Positions 38,313-47,501 of a DNA stretch of 64,000 bases are shown here, one piece after another (position 1 is the first letter of the stretch; each line of letters starts with the position of its first letter). The stretch is from Mycoplasma sp. 2045 (lineage in GTDB: Bacteria > Bacillota_I > Bacilli_A > Mycoplasmatales > Metamycoplasmataceae): NCBI RefSeq assembly GCF_024582715.1, contig NZ_CP102083.1, forward strand, positions 186,001 through 250,000, written 5' to 3'. A program made the translations under genes and the position numbers. Under the pieces are notes generated by a model. The model saw only the letters and a list, made by a program, of their open reading frames with translations, did not search any database and was not told where the DNA came from.

Positions 38313-38743
38313 GAGTGTAAACTTTCATTCTTTTCGCGATGTTTATAAATTAACTTTGCAACTCTTGAGTTTAAACCTAATCATTTTAAAGTCTCAACAT
38401 CTTTGATTTCTCCCCATTTTATTTTGTATTTTCTTAAACCGACATTAATGACACAAGATGTAGTTGCTAAATCATCTAGGTTGTAATTACTTATATCTGA
38501 ACTTGTTTTAAGCTTTACTTTATTAAAAACATCTCTATATGATAAAGGCTTATCTGATTCAAATGTAGCAGGAAATAATACATTACCAGCTACTGTATAT
38601 TTATAAATTTTCTTTTGCTTATTTAGTTCGTCATCTATTTTCTTTGTTTGTTTTATTTCTGTAAATTTAACAACACTTATGAAAATACCTGAGCTTAAAC
38701 AAATAATTACTAATAATATATTGAATCAACTAATCTTTTTCAT
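38234..38743 (-). CDS. comEA: ComEA-like membrane-anchored DNA receptor
   Basis: The 169-residue protein has an N-terminal membrane anchor (FNILLVIICLSSGIFISVV) and a middle resembling an SLBB-like domain. A C-terminal helix-hairpin-helix DNA-binding domain follows: TLKWLGLNSRVAKLIYKHRE and LLDIKGISTRTIEYL. This is the ComEA layout. It was not an obvious long ORF because TGA occurs at Trp positions. The ATG is at 38743 and the stop TAA at 38234. It is the first gene of comEA-comEC-recU. Confidence 0.82.
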
Positions 38744-38829
38744 ACATATATTTAGTAAATTTCTTCAAAAATGTACAAAGTAGTAAAAAAGTGCATAAAA
38801 AAACACTCAAAGAGTGATTTGTTAACAAT

Positions 38830-38920
38830 TGGCGGAGCAGAGAGGATTCGAACCTCCGCTGGTGTTGCCACCACTACAGTCTTAGCAGGACCGCCTCTTC
38901 AGCCTCTTGAGTACTGCCCC
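38830..38920 (-). tRNA. tRNA-Ser (anticodon GCU)
   Basis: The 91-base class II tRNA has acceptor arms GGGGCAG/CTGCTCC, anticodon loop CTGCTAA with anticodon GCT, a long variable arm, T loop GTTCGAATC, and an encoded 3' CCA after discriminator G. It reads AGU/AGC serine codons. Confidence 0.97.
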
Positions 38921-39028
38921 AATAATTTAAAAATATTATAATATAAAAAATAGATTTTCTTAACTCAATTAAAAAAATATTTTAACTTATTAATTATGCT
39001 TCTCTAATTCCGTTAAAATAAAAAAATC

Positions 39029-40221
39029 ATGAAAAAAGAAATTACATTATTCGAAATGTTCGCAGGAATAGGTTCGCAATACAAAGCATTAAAAAATATA
39101 TCTAAGAAATTGAATTTTACAGTTAAATCACTAGGAACATGTGATTTTTATATTGATGCGATTGTATCGTATTTAAGTATTCACTACGGTATATTAGAAC
39201 CAGAAAATAAGTTGACTAAAGAAGAAATGCTTGATAAATTAAACAAGTATCTTTTTTCTGCCGACTCCAAAAAACCAGTTAATAAAAAATACTTTACGAG
39301 AATGCCAGAAAATAAATTAAGAAATTTATTCTCTTATCTTTATTCATATGTTGATAATGACTATATGAGTGAAAGATACGGCTTCAGAGAGAGAGAGAGA
39401 GAGAGAGCGGTACAGACATTACTGCTTATAACACTTTACCTAAAAGCATAGATATTTTTACTTATTCATTCCCTTGTCAAGATTTATCACAGCAAGGTAA
39501 ACAAAGAGGAATTAACGAAAATACAAGATCAGGGTTATTGTATGAAATTGAAAGAATTCTTAAAAATAATTTAGATAGATTACCTAAGGTCTTATTATTA
39601 GAAAACGTTAAAGCATTGGTTTCATCTAAATTCAAAAACGATTTTCTCAAATGAATAGATGCATTGGAAACATTGGGTTATAAAAGTTATTGAAAAGTTT
39701 TAAATGCAGTTGATTCAGGTTCGGCTCAAAACAGAGAAAGAGTTTTTATGGTTTCTATTTTGGATGGCGAAGATTTTGAATTCATTCAAAAGAATGAAAA
39801 AAACTTAATGCTTAATCAAATCATCGATGAAAATGCTGTTCATATCGATCTGACAAAATTATTAACTTTATACAAAAAGACACCATTTACGTTAACTAAA
39901 AACAAAATCAATAAGTCTAGATTATTGGGGTACACTAATTTCAATAGCGAATCTTACATTTATAAAACAGACCACAAAGGTCCTACATTGACTGCTTCTG
40001 GTGCAAATGCAAGACTTAAATTTTTATTAGAAGAAGACAAATTAGTTTTAATGAATTCAGAAGAAGCGTATCTATATATGGGATTCAACAAAGTTGATGC
40101 ATTAAAGGTTCGTCAAACCGGTTTAGTTAATGAAAATAAAATGATTTTTACAGCCGGAAACAGCATATCTGTTGAAGTTTTAGAAGATATATTTAATGAA
40201 GTTATTAAAAAATATTTTTAA
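39029..40221 (+). CDS. Phase-variable C5-cytosine DNA methyltransferase (currently out of frame)
   Basis: The N-terminal part (39029-39451, 140 residues as read) has motif I FEMFAGIGSQYKALK (FAGIG at 11-15). The rest lies in the next frame, with motif IV TYSFPCQDLSQQGKQRG (Cys nucleophile), motif VI LLLENVKAL, motif VIII QNRERVFMVSI and a C-terminal motif IX-X region, ending at TAA 40219. An (AG)11 tract at 39386-39407 causes the frame change. Ten or thirteen AG units would join the two halves into a protein of about 396 residues. As sequenced the gene is OFF. A TAAAAT box lies nine bases before the ATG. The target sequence is not inferable. Confidence 0.9.
39386..39407 (+). repeat. (AG)11 dinucleotide tract, phase switch
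   Basis: Eleven perfect AG units inside the methyltransferase gene. In the N-terminal frame they code for alternating Arg and Glu. Length changes by slipped-strand mispairing would move the downstream catalytic part in or out of frame. Confidence 0.93.
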
Positions 40222-40226
40222 TTATT

Positions 40227-41471
40227 ATGAATTTTAAATCTAGTGAATTTGTAAATTTAAAAAAACAAATTAAAATTTATAGCATTTTAAACGTATTTTC
40301 TAAGGAAAACAGCAAAAATCATTTTAATGCAAAAATCTATTGTTTTTTTGATTCAAATGGACTATTAATTTATTGATATATAAAATTTCTTGCAGGTACA
40401 TCCTTAGATTTAAAAACTACTGCAAGATGATTTAAGGATAAAACCACCACATTTAAATGTAGGGAAAAATTATTTTCACTTATCGGCAACAGTTTAAAAC
40501 AAGAACCTAGAGAAAACAATAATGACAAAAATATCTTATTTTTAAATAATCAGGAATTGGCTTCTCTGAATTATTATGTTAATTTTGATTATAAAGGAAC
40601 TTTTAATAACTTAATTGGTATATTAAAAGGTAATAATCCAACAGGCAGTTATGCAAAACCCAACAGTTCCGAAGTAAAGTCTAGTTATGAAAATCTAAAA
40701 AACAATCCACTTATGTATTTGGATATTATTAAAGACAATTGATATTACAATAGTTTTAAAAGGTTTATAGCAAATGAAGATGATTTTACAAATCTACTTA
40801 GCACTTTAAAAAATGAAAATGATTTTATTAATTACTTCAAAAATAGTGGTAATGATTCATTTTTACCTATTCAAGATTTAATTCATACAATTGAATACGA
40901 AAATAAAACAAAAGGTCTTAATGATGATGAAACTAGAGAAGAATTTAGAAATAAAATCAAAAGAGTTAAAAAATCGCTAGAAACATTATTTGAAATTCAA
41001 AATAAAATAGATAAACAAATTTCAAGAACTAGATCAAAAGTCCAAACAATTCCTGCTGAATCAATTCAATCATTTAATTTAGAAGAAAATACAATAATTC
41101 AAAGAGCTCATATTTATCCTGTTTACAAAATAAAGGAAAGAATAAGAAATGAAATAGAAAAATGATTTTCCAAAAACATCACTGATTTAACGGATAAATT
41201 TAAAACAGATGCATTAACGATGATTTCTGATGCAGATAATTTATTAAATTTATCACCTGATATTCACGAAATTTATGATAAACAGAATCTTATTTATTGA
41301 GACACAAATGGAAAGTTGTGCTTTATTCGCAAGGATAAAATTTCAAATGATAGTCAAGAAAAGTTAAGTAAATCATTTAATCAAATTAGAAATTTAACAC
41401 CTGAAATGAAGAAATATTTACAAATGTATTTTGATGAAATAGCAAGTACTTATATTCATAAAAAAGATTAG
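40227..41471 (+). CDS. Probable HNH-type restriction endonuclease partner
   Basis: The 414-residue cytosolic protein starts five bases after the methyltransferase stop with no ribosome binding site. Its C-terminal third holds an HNH-like arrangement: IIQRAHIYPVYKIKERI (His), then DADNLLNLSPDIHEIYDKQ (Asn and His), then LIYWDTNGKL. This resembles HNH restriction endonucleases paired with C5 methyltransferases. The N-terminal part probably recognises DNA. The pairing supports a type II restriction-modification system; the enzyme call is inference. Translation probably depends on ribosomes finishing the methyltransferase gene. Confidence 0.7.
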
Positions 41472-41537
41472 CTTATGTGTGGAATAAAAGCTAAAAATGT
41501 ATAAAATTTATAACATCTATAAATATAAGGAGTTTGT

Positions 41538-42626
41538 ATGGAAAAAAAATATGAAAAATTAGCTTCTAGATTAGAAAAATATATGTCAATTGAAGCTATT
41601 TCTAGATTTGAAGAACCAGTTGCAGATGAATTAAGAAAAAACATTAAACCAGGTTTTGAAATTTCACGTGATGCATTTGGCTCAATTATTTTCTTCAAAA
41701 AATCCAAAGTTGCTAATGCGCCTAAAGTTATGTTAGCTGCTCACATGGATGAAGTTGGTTATATGGTTAAATCAATTGCTGAAAACGGAAACATATTAGT
41801 TACAACAATTGGTGGAGTTTGACCATCTGTAGTTATTGGAACAAAAGCAGTTGTAGTTTCGTCAAAAACAAATGAAAGATTTTATGGTGTATTCGGACAC
41901 ACAAGTATCCATATTATGGATAGAGACAAAATCACAGTTGCACTTAAAGAGTCAGACTTATTTGTTGATTTAGGTTTCAGATCTAAAAAAGAAGTTGAAG
42001 AAGCACACATTCAAATTGGGGACAAAATTTTCTTATCTGGAGAAACCATTCATTTTGCAAATAACATTATTGGTGGAAAAGCAATGGACAATAGAGCAGG
42101 TGTGACTGCTTTAGAATTTATTGCAAATAATATTGCTGATTTAGAATTAGGATGTGATGTTTACTTAGTGGGAACAGTTCAAGAAGAAGTTGGAACAAGG
42201 GGTGCTAAAACATCAGTTTCAATCATTAATCCAGATGTCGCTTTCGCTGTTGACACAGGCGCTGCACACGATACAACAGGTGCAAAACCTGGAACACCAG
42301 TTTTAGGTAAAGGAGTAAGTCTTTTAGTTAAAGATGGTGGAACATTGCCAGATCCAAAATTAATTAATGTATTAACAAATATTGCTGCTACAAAAGAAAT
42401 TCCAGCTTACAAATATGTTGCTGAGGGTGGAGGAACTGATGCAGCTGAATTACAATTTGCTCCTGGTGGTGCTGCAGTTATGACAATTTCAATTCCACAA
42501 AGATACTTACACAGTCCAATTGGACTAGCTTCACTTGTTGATATTCAAGCTACAATTGATTTAATGACTGAATTTATCAAAGCATTTGATAAAAAAATGT
42601 ATGAAGAAAAATTAGCTTACAAATAG
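41538..42626 (+). CDS. M42-family glutamyl aminopeptidase
   Basis: The 362-residue dinuclear metallo-aminopeptidase trims peptides in the cytosol. Metal-binding and catalytic elements are all present: AAHMDEVGYM (His), KAMDNRAGV (bridging Asp), VQEEVGTRGA (Glu-Glu), AVDTGAAHD (Asp) and the C-terminal RYLHSP (His). TGA at 41820 is Trp. The ATG at 41538 has AAGGAG upstream. It lies between two terminator-bounded units and is expressed alone. Confidence 0.95.
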
Positions 42627-42643
42627 TATTGAATTTTTAAATT

Positions 42644-42676
42644 AAAAGTAGATAGAAAAGCTATCTGCTTTTTTGC
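42644..42676 (+). terminator. Terminator of the M42 aminopeptidase
   Basis: A 12-bp stem AAAAGTAGATAG/CTATCTGCTTTT with a five-base loop and a T run. Confidence 0.88.
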
Positions 42677-42730
42677 TTTTAATTAGTTTTTAGACAGCTT
42701 GATAAGGCTATCATTTAGAGCTAAAAGTAA

Positions 42731-42736
42731 TATAAT
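42731..42736 (+). promoter_or_regulatory. -10 box of the EzrA-like/thiI operon
   Basis: TATAAT at 42731-42736, then a leader of about 30 bases with CAGGAGGT at 42761-42768 before the ATG at 42775. Confidence 0.65.
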
Positions 42737-42774
42737 ATAGAAAATTTAATAATAGACTCAGGAGGTAAGAGATT

Positions 42775-44364
42775 ATGGCAAAAGTATTGTTCATACTTAT
42801 AATAATTGTTTCAATTATTCTTCTTTTACTTTTAGTCTACTTGCTTTCTGTGAATTTATTTAAACAATCATTACAAAAATTTAGTATACGCTCAAAAGAT
42901 GCGATAACTAAACAAAATCATCAAAATCAATCTTTATATTCAAAAGTTAAAACAACGACTTATTTTAATCACGAGCTTGCGAATATGCTTAATTCATTGA
43001 TTGAAGTGAAACAAAGTATTGAAACTATAAATCAAGAAATTTCAGTTAAACTTTCTGAACTTGATGAATTGCTGGTTGAAAAACAAAAAGTTAAATCTTA
43101 CAAAAAATATAAAGCAATTAAACAACAACAAAAAGAAGTTTCTAAAAAACAAATAGAATTTAACAAAATTTCAGATGACTATTCAAAGAACTGAAACAAC
43201 ATTGATGAAATCACTTCAACAATCCTGGAGATTAGGGACTTTTTAAATGGAAAGCTTAAAAGTTATGAGAAAGCAATACCTAATCAATATGAAAATCTTC
43301 AAAACAAATTAGCTGAATTATCAATTCAAATCACATTAATTGACGATCTTAAAGTTAAAGCTGATTTCTTAAGAGCTCTTGAAAACATAACAAAGAGAAA
43401 AGAAGAATTGAAGAACTATACAAAAATCATTTTTGCATCAAAAAATATTGAGTATTCACTTTTTGAATCTCTACCAAAAGTGCTTGAGCAAGCGATAAAA
43501 AATAAAAATAACGAGCAAATTAAAGGCAAATTAATAGAGTTAAAGGATAAAACTACAGCACTTCAATCAGCTATTAAAGGTAAAAATACTGCTGAAACTT
43601 TAGATGCAAATATCAAGTCAGTTTATAGAACTTTTTACAAATTAGTCAACCTTGTTAATTCAATGTTTTCTATTAAAGATTTCATTGATCAAACAATTCC
43701 AATTATTCGTGATTTATATTCTAAATTGAATAAAACTCACAAAAACATACTTGCACCAAATAGTATTCAACAAAAAAATTATGAATCAGTAAAGAACACA
43801 TTTGACAAAATCAAACAATCTTTTGAAAATAAATCATTAAAAAACATCCAAACATTAGTTCAAGATTTAGTTGTTAAATATGAAAATTATGAAAAAACTA
43901 ATGTAGTTATTGAATCAAAATATAAAGAATTAAAAGATCTAAATGATAATTTTCAAATTCAAATTGATGAAGCTATTGATACCTATTTATCTTGCATTTA
44001 CCATCCTGAAATTCCAAATGATCCAAAAATAAATAAATTAAGAACTGAATTAATTTATTTATATGAAAGAAATTTCAAAAAACAAAAGTCCTGAAATAAA
44101 ATTAAGACGATTTGAGATGAATTCATTAGTAAATTAGCCGTTTTAATTAAAGAGATTTCGCTCAACGCAAAATACAAAGAAATCTATAACAATATAAGAT
44201 TAGAACTTCAAAGAAATGACTCATTTATAAATAATCAAGAAACTTTTGCTAATTACATTGATATTAGCAAAAGTATAGAGAATGTAATTAAAGAAGAAAA
44301 TAATTATAAAAATGCTTATTTAGCACTTAAAAAGTTTTTAATAAAGGAGAAATATGTACAGTAA
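42775..44364 (+). CDS. EzrA-like coiled-coil membrane protein
   Basis: The 529-residue protein has one N-terminal membrane helix (VLFILIIIVSIILLLLLVYLL, residues 4-24) and a long cytosolic coiled-coil region rich in Lys, Glu, Gln and Leu heptads. Layout, length and position directly before thiI match EzrA of Firmicutes (ezrA lies close to thiI in Bacillus), a regulator of FtsZ ring formation. Sequence similarity cannot be judged by eye, so the name is an inference. Strong AGGAGG site. It overlaps thiI by 11 bases. Trp codons near 43192, 44092 and 44113 are TGA. Confidence 0.65.
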
Positions 44365-45496
44365 AATTTTGATTCGTTACGGCGAGTTAGTGCTGAAAAA
44401 GAAAAACAGAAAACAGTTTATTAATCAACTTGCAATTAATATTAAACACATTGTTGGTGTAACTCCAGAAGTTGAATTTGACAGAATGTATTTACCTTAT
44501 TCAGAAGAAAATATGAATAACTTAAATTATGTATTCGGAATCAGTTCATACTCACCTGTTATGGTTGTTGAAAATAATATGGAAGTTTTCGCAAATGCAG
44601 TTTTATCATCAATTAGACCTGATTCAAAAACTTTTAAAATTGCTGCTAGAAGAAATTACAAAAAGTTTGAATTCTCATCAGACCAAATTAACAATTACCT
44701 AGGTGGTGTAGTCTTAAAAAACACAAATCTTAAAGTTGATGTGCATAATCCTGACCAAACTTTTTATGTTGAAGTTAGAAACGGAAAAACTTACATTTTC
44801 TCTGATTACACTAAAGGTTTAGGAGGTTTACCTGTAGGAGTGTCAGGTAAAGTTCTCCACCTTATTTCTGGTGGTTTTGATTCTCCAGTCGCTGCTTGAC
44901 AAATGATGAAAAGAGGACTCAAAGTTGACTTTTTAACCTTTATCACACCTCCTCAAACAGATATTAGAACTGTAGAAAAAATTACAAATTTGGTTAAAGT
45001 TTTAAATAAATATCAAGTAACATCAAACTTATTGATAGCAGATTACTCACACTTAATGAACTACATTTCATTTGTTTCAAAAGAATCATACAAAATCACT
45101 TTAATGAGAAGAAGTTTTTACCGTATAGCTGAGCAAATAGCACAAAAATATAATCAACAAGCAATTTCAAATGGTGATAATTTAGGCCAAGTTGCATCTC
45201 AAACAATTGAATCATTATCAACAATTGGAGAAGCGACAAGAATGCAAATTTTACGTCCATTATTAACATACGATAAAAATGATATTATTGATATTGCTAG
45301 AAAAATCGGTACAGAAAATATTTCAATTATTAAAGCTAATGAAACTTGTGAACTATTTGCGCCTAAAGAACCAGTTACAAAACCTACAATCCAGGAAGCT
45401 TTAAGACTTGAAAATGAACTTGAAAATATTAAAGAACTAGAGCAAGAATTGCTAAATTCAAAAATTGAATTAGTTAAAGTCAAAAAAGAAATTTAA
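44354..45496 (+). CDS. thiI: tRNA 4-thiouridine synthase
   Basis: ThiI adenylates and thiolates U8 of tRNA. The 380-residue product starts MYSKILIRYGELVLKKKNRKQ, with a ferredoxin-like and THUMP N-terminal half and a PP-loop ATPase motif LISGGFDSPVAAW near residue 173-185. MMKRGLKVDF and conserved ISNGDNLGQVASQT follow. The rhodanese domain of the E. coli enzyme is missing, as in Firmicutes. It overlaps the EzrA-like gene by 11 bases; AAAGGAGA precedes the ATG. A hairpin overlaps its stop. Confidence 0.95.
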
Positions 45497-45517
45497 GCTG
45501 TATAGCTTATTTTTTTA
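45494..45517 (+). terminator. Terminator overlapping the thiI stop
   Basis: TAAGCT/AGCTTA with loop GTAT followed by TATTTTTTT; the stop TAA is part of the stem. Confidence 0.75.
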
Positions 45518-45585
45518 TGCAACTTAAAACTTTTTATTTCTATGCCATAGTCCTTTTAGTTTCATACATAAAAAAATAAATTATT

Positions 45586-45591
45586 TATAAT
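45586..45591 (+). promoter_or_regulatory. -10 box TATAAT eleven bases before an ATG
   Basis: TATAAT ends eleven bases before the ATG at 45603 and no ribosome binding site is present, so the leader is at most a few bases. Confidence 0.5.
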
Positions 45592-45602
45592 AATAAATAA
45601 TT

Positions 45603-46070
45603 ATGAATACACTACTTAAAAAAAATATTAATAAGCAAAATTTAAAAGTTTCAAGAAAAGAAAATTCACAATCATTTTTAGGCTACAAAACTGGCGACGT
45701 TGCTTCAGCAAAAATAATTACATCAGGTTCAAAGTTTATAAAACTTCACGACAAATATGGTAATTCATTTTTGATTTACAGAAAAGACATTACAGATTTT
45801 ACACATCACCAAATGTCAGATTTATTTTTAATTGGCGACATTATCAACTTTATTGTTTTAAATTTTGATAACAATAAAAAACAAGGTTTAGGTTCATTTA
45901 AGAAAAATCATCCAAACCATCAAGGGAAAGACTTTTACAAAAGAGAAAAATATTACAATGAACTAAAAGCGACAAAAAATGGATTTAGAAATTTAATTAA
46001 TTACACAAATAGTTATTTTGTTGAAAATAAGAAATACGACAATAAAAATAATAATCATAAGAATAAGTAG
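45603..46070 (+). CDS. S1-like RNA-binding domain protein
   Basis: The 155-residue protein has a basic N-terminal tail, an S1/OB-fold-like core (GYKTGDVASAKIITSGSKFI, LHDKYGNSFLIYRKDIT, FLIGDIINFIVLNFD) and a very basic Asn/Lys-rich tail (DNKNNNHKNK). The order of strands and the glycine positions match small S1 proteins of the YugI/GSP13 type, which bind RNA or the ribosome. It is followed by the isomerase gene after four bases. The fold call is by pattern only. Confidence 0.65.
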   Translation: MNTLLKKNINKQNLKVSRKENSQSFLGYKTGDVASAKIITSGSKFIKLHDKYGNSFLIYRKDITDFTHHQMSDLFLIGDIINFIVLNFDNNKKQGLGSFKKNHPNHQGKDFYKREKYYNELKATKNGFRNLINYTNSYFVENKKYDNKNNNHKNK

Positions 46071-46074
46071 TTAA

Positions 46075-47331
46075 ATGCAAGTAATTTCAATTAAGAAAAA
46101 TTATTTTCAATCTCAACACGAGTTACAAATTCAACAAAAGCAAGCTTCAGAAGTAATCGATAAAATTAAATCTTTAAATTTTGATGGTTCATCGTATTTA
46201 GGTTTCGATGATATTGCATTAAACTTTGGGCTCAACGGTGTAGATAAAATAATTCAATTTTGCAACAATTTATATTCAACAAATATTTCTAAGTTAATTA
46301 TTTGAACTTCTAAAACAATTGAACTTTCAATTAAAGCTGCAATGGAATTTATTTTTGGACAAATCGATATTAATAAGGATAAGAAAATTGAATTAATCTT
46401 TATTAATCCATCAATTCCAATTAATAAAATTGAACAGTTAATTCAAACTTTTAAAAATGGAATTGGCGATAATGTTGGTTTTATGTTTTTAAATGAAACC
46501 GGAAATAGTGATTATGAAAATGAATGAATTTCATACATTACAAATATTTTTGAGCAACATTCAAATGAATTTATGATCAAAAATCATATGTTTTATGTAG
46601 GTAGCAAAACTAATTTTTCAAACTTAAGCAAATTTAAATTTGCAAGCAACAATATTTTATTTGTTTCAAATGATGTCCATCCAGAATATAGTGTATTAAG
46701 CGAAATTGGATTATTGATTATGTCACTTCAGGGGATTAATATTCAAAAAGTTATTCATGGTTATGTTGAAGCTTCAAAAAATATTCTTAATCCTGATGTT
46801 TATTTCAATAGAGCACTTGAATTAGCTTTATTAATCAATGAAAGTGTTCTCAAAAACAAAGAAGATGGATTTGCTAATATTTTTGTTTCATATGATTCAT
46901 TTTTAAATAATTATTTCGCTTGATTTGCAAATCAATTCAATAATACAACTAAGCAAATTAAAACAATCAGCACATCAATAAACTTTCCACAGCAAATTGC
47001 AACTTATACTCAGCCATTACTTTCAGGAAAGGGAAATAAATTTGTTACTTTTGGTTTAATTAAACAAAGATTCTTTGATTATCAGTTATCTTCAAACCTT
47101 GAAAATGATGACTTAATTGACAAGTTTCAAAACTTATCAATTAATCAAATTAAAGATGAAACTTATCAAACTTTTGTTAATTATTTATCAAGTTTTAATA
47201 ATGAAGTTAACTCAATTACAATTGAAATTGCAAACAATTTTGAAGAAACTTTAGGACAATTAATCTCATTATTGTACTGAAGTAGAATATTTTATTGTGT
47301 TTTAAATTCACTCAATCCATTTGCAAATTAA
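46075..47331 (+). CDS. pgi: Divergent glucose-6-phosphate isomerase
   Basis: Pgi interconverts glucose 6-phosphate and fructose 6-phosphate in glycolysis. The 418-residue protein is strongly diverged. It keeps YSVLSEIGLLIMSLQG (equivalent of GGRYSVxSxVGLL), a following INIQKVIHGYVEA, and the end SLNPFAN, the NPFxQPGV terminus cut short. The usual (S/T)KT loop for the phosphate appears as IIWTSKTIEL. It starts four bases after the S1-like gene without a clear ribosome binding site. TGA encodes all Trp. I judge the family likely but the divergence notable. Confidence 0.72.
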
Positions 47332-47346
47332 AACTTTTAATACTAT

Positions 47347-47381
47347 GAGCAAGCTATAAAAGTTAAAAGCTTGCTCTTTTA
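47347..47381 (+). terminator. Terminator of the S1-pgi operon
   Basis: A 9-bp stem GAGCAAGCT/AGCTTGCTC followed by TTTTATTTT. Confidence 0.85.
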
Positions 47382-47444
47382 TTTTAGCTTTGCTAAACAT
47401 AGTTTAACAATTTTTGCAATTTGCTTGTTTACTCTTTAATTTGG

Positions 47445-47490
47445 TAAAATTTTATGAAATTAGTTTTATATACACTTATAGTGTATATAA
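47445..47490 (+). promoter_or_regulatory. Promoter and palindromic leader of the giant lipoprotein gene
   Basis: TAAAAT at 47445-47450 lies 18 bases after TTGCTT (47421-47426). The expected leader contains a perfect 11-bp inverted repeat TTATATACACT/AGTGTATATAA (47466-47490, centre TAT) that ends one base before the ribosome binding site GAGAGG. It could be a repressor operator or an RNA hairpin that controls access to the start. Confidence 0.5.
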
Positions 47491-47501
47491 GAGAGGTGAT
47501 T

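Noticed and set aside
39029-40221. Calling the methyltransferase a dead pseudogene
   Set aside because: Both halves keep all motifs, the only defect is at a pure AG tract, and a gain or loss of units restores the frame; phase variation explains it better.
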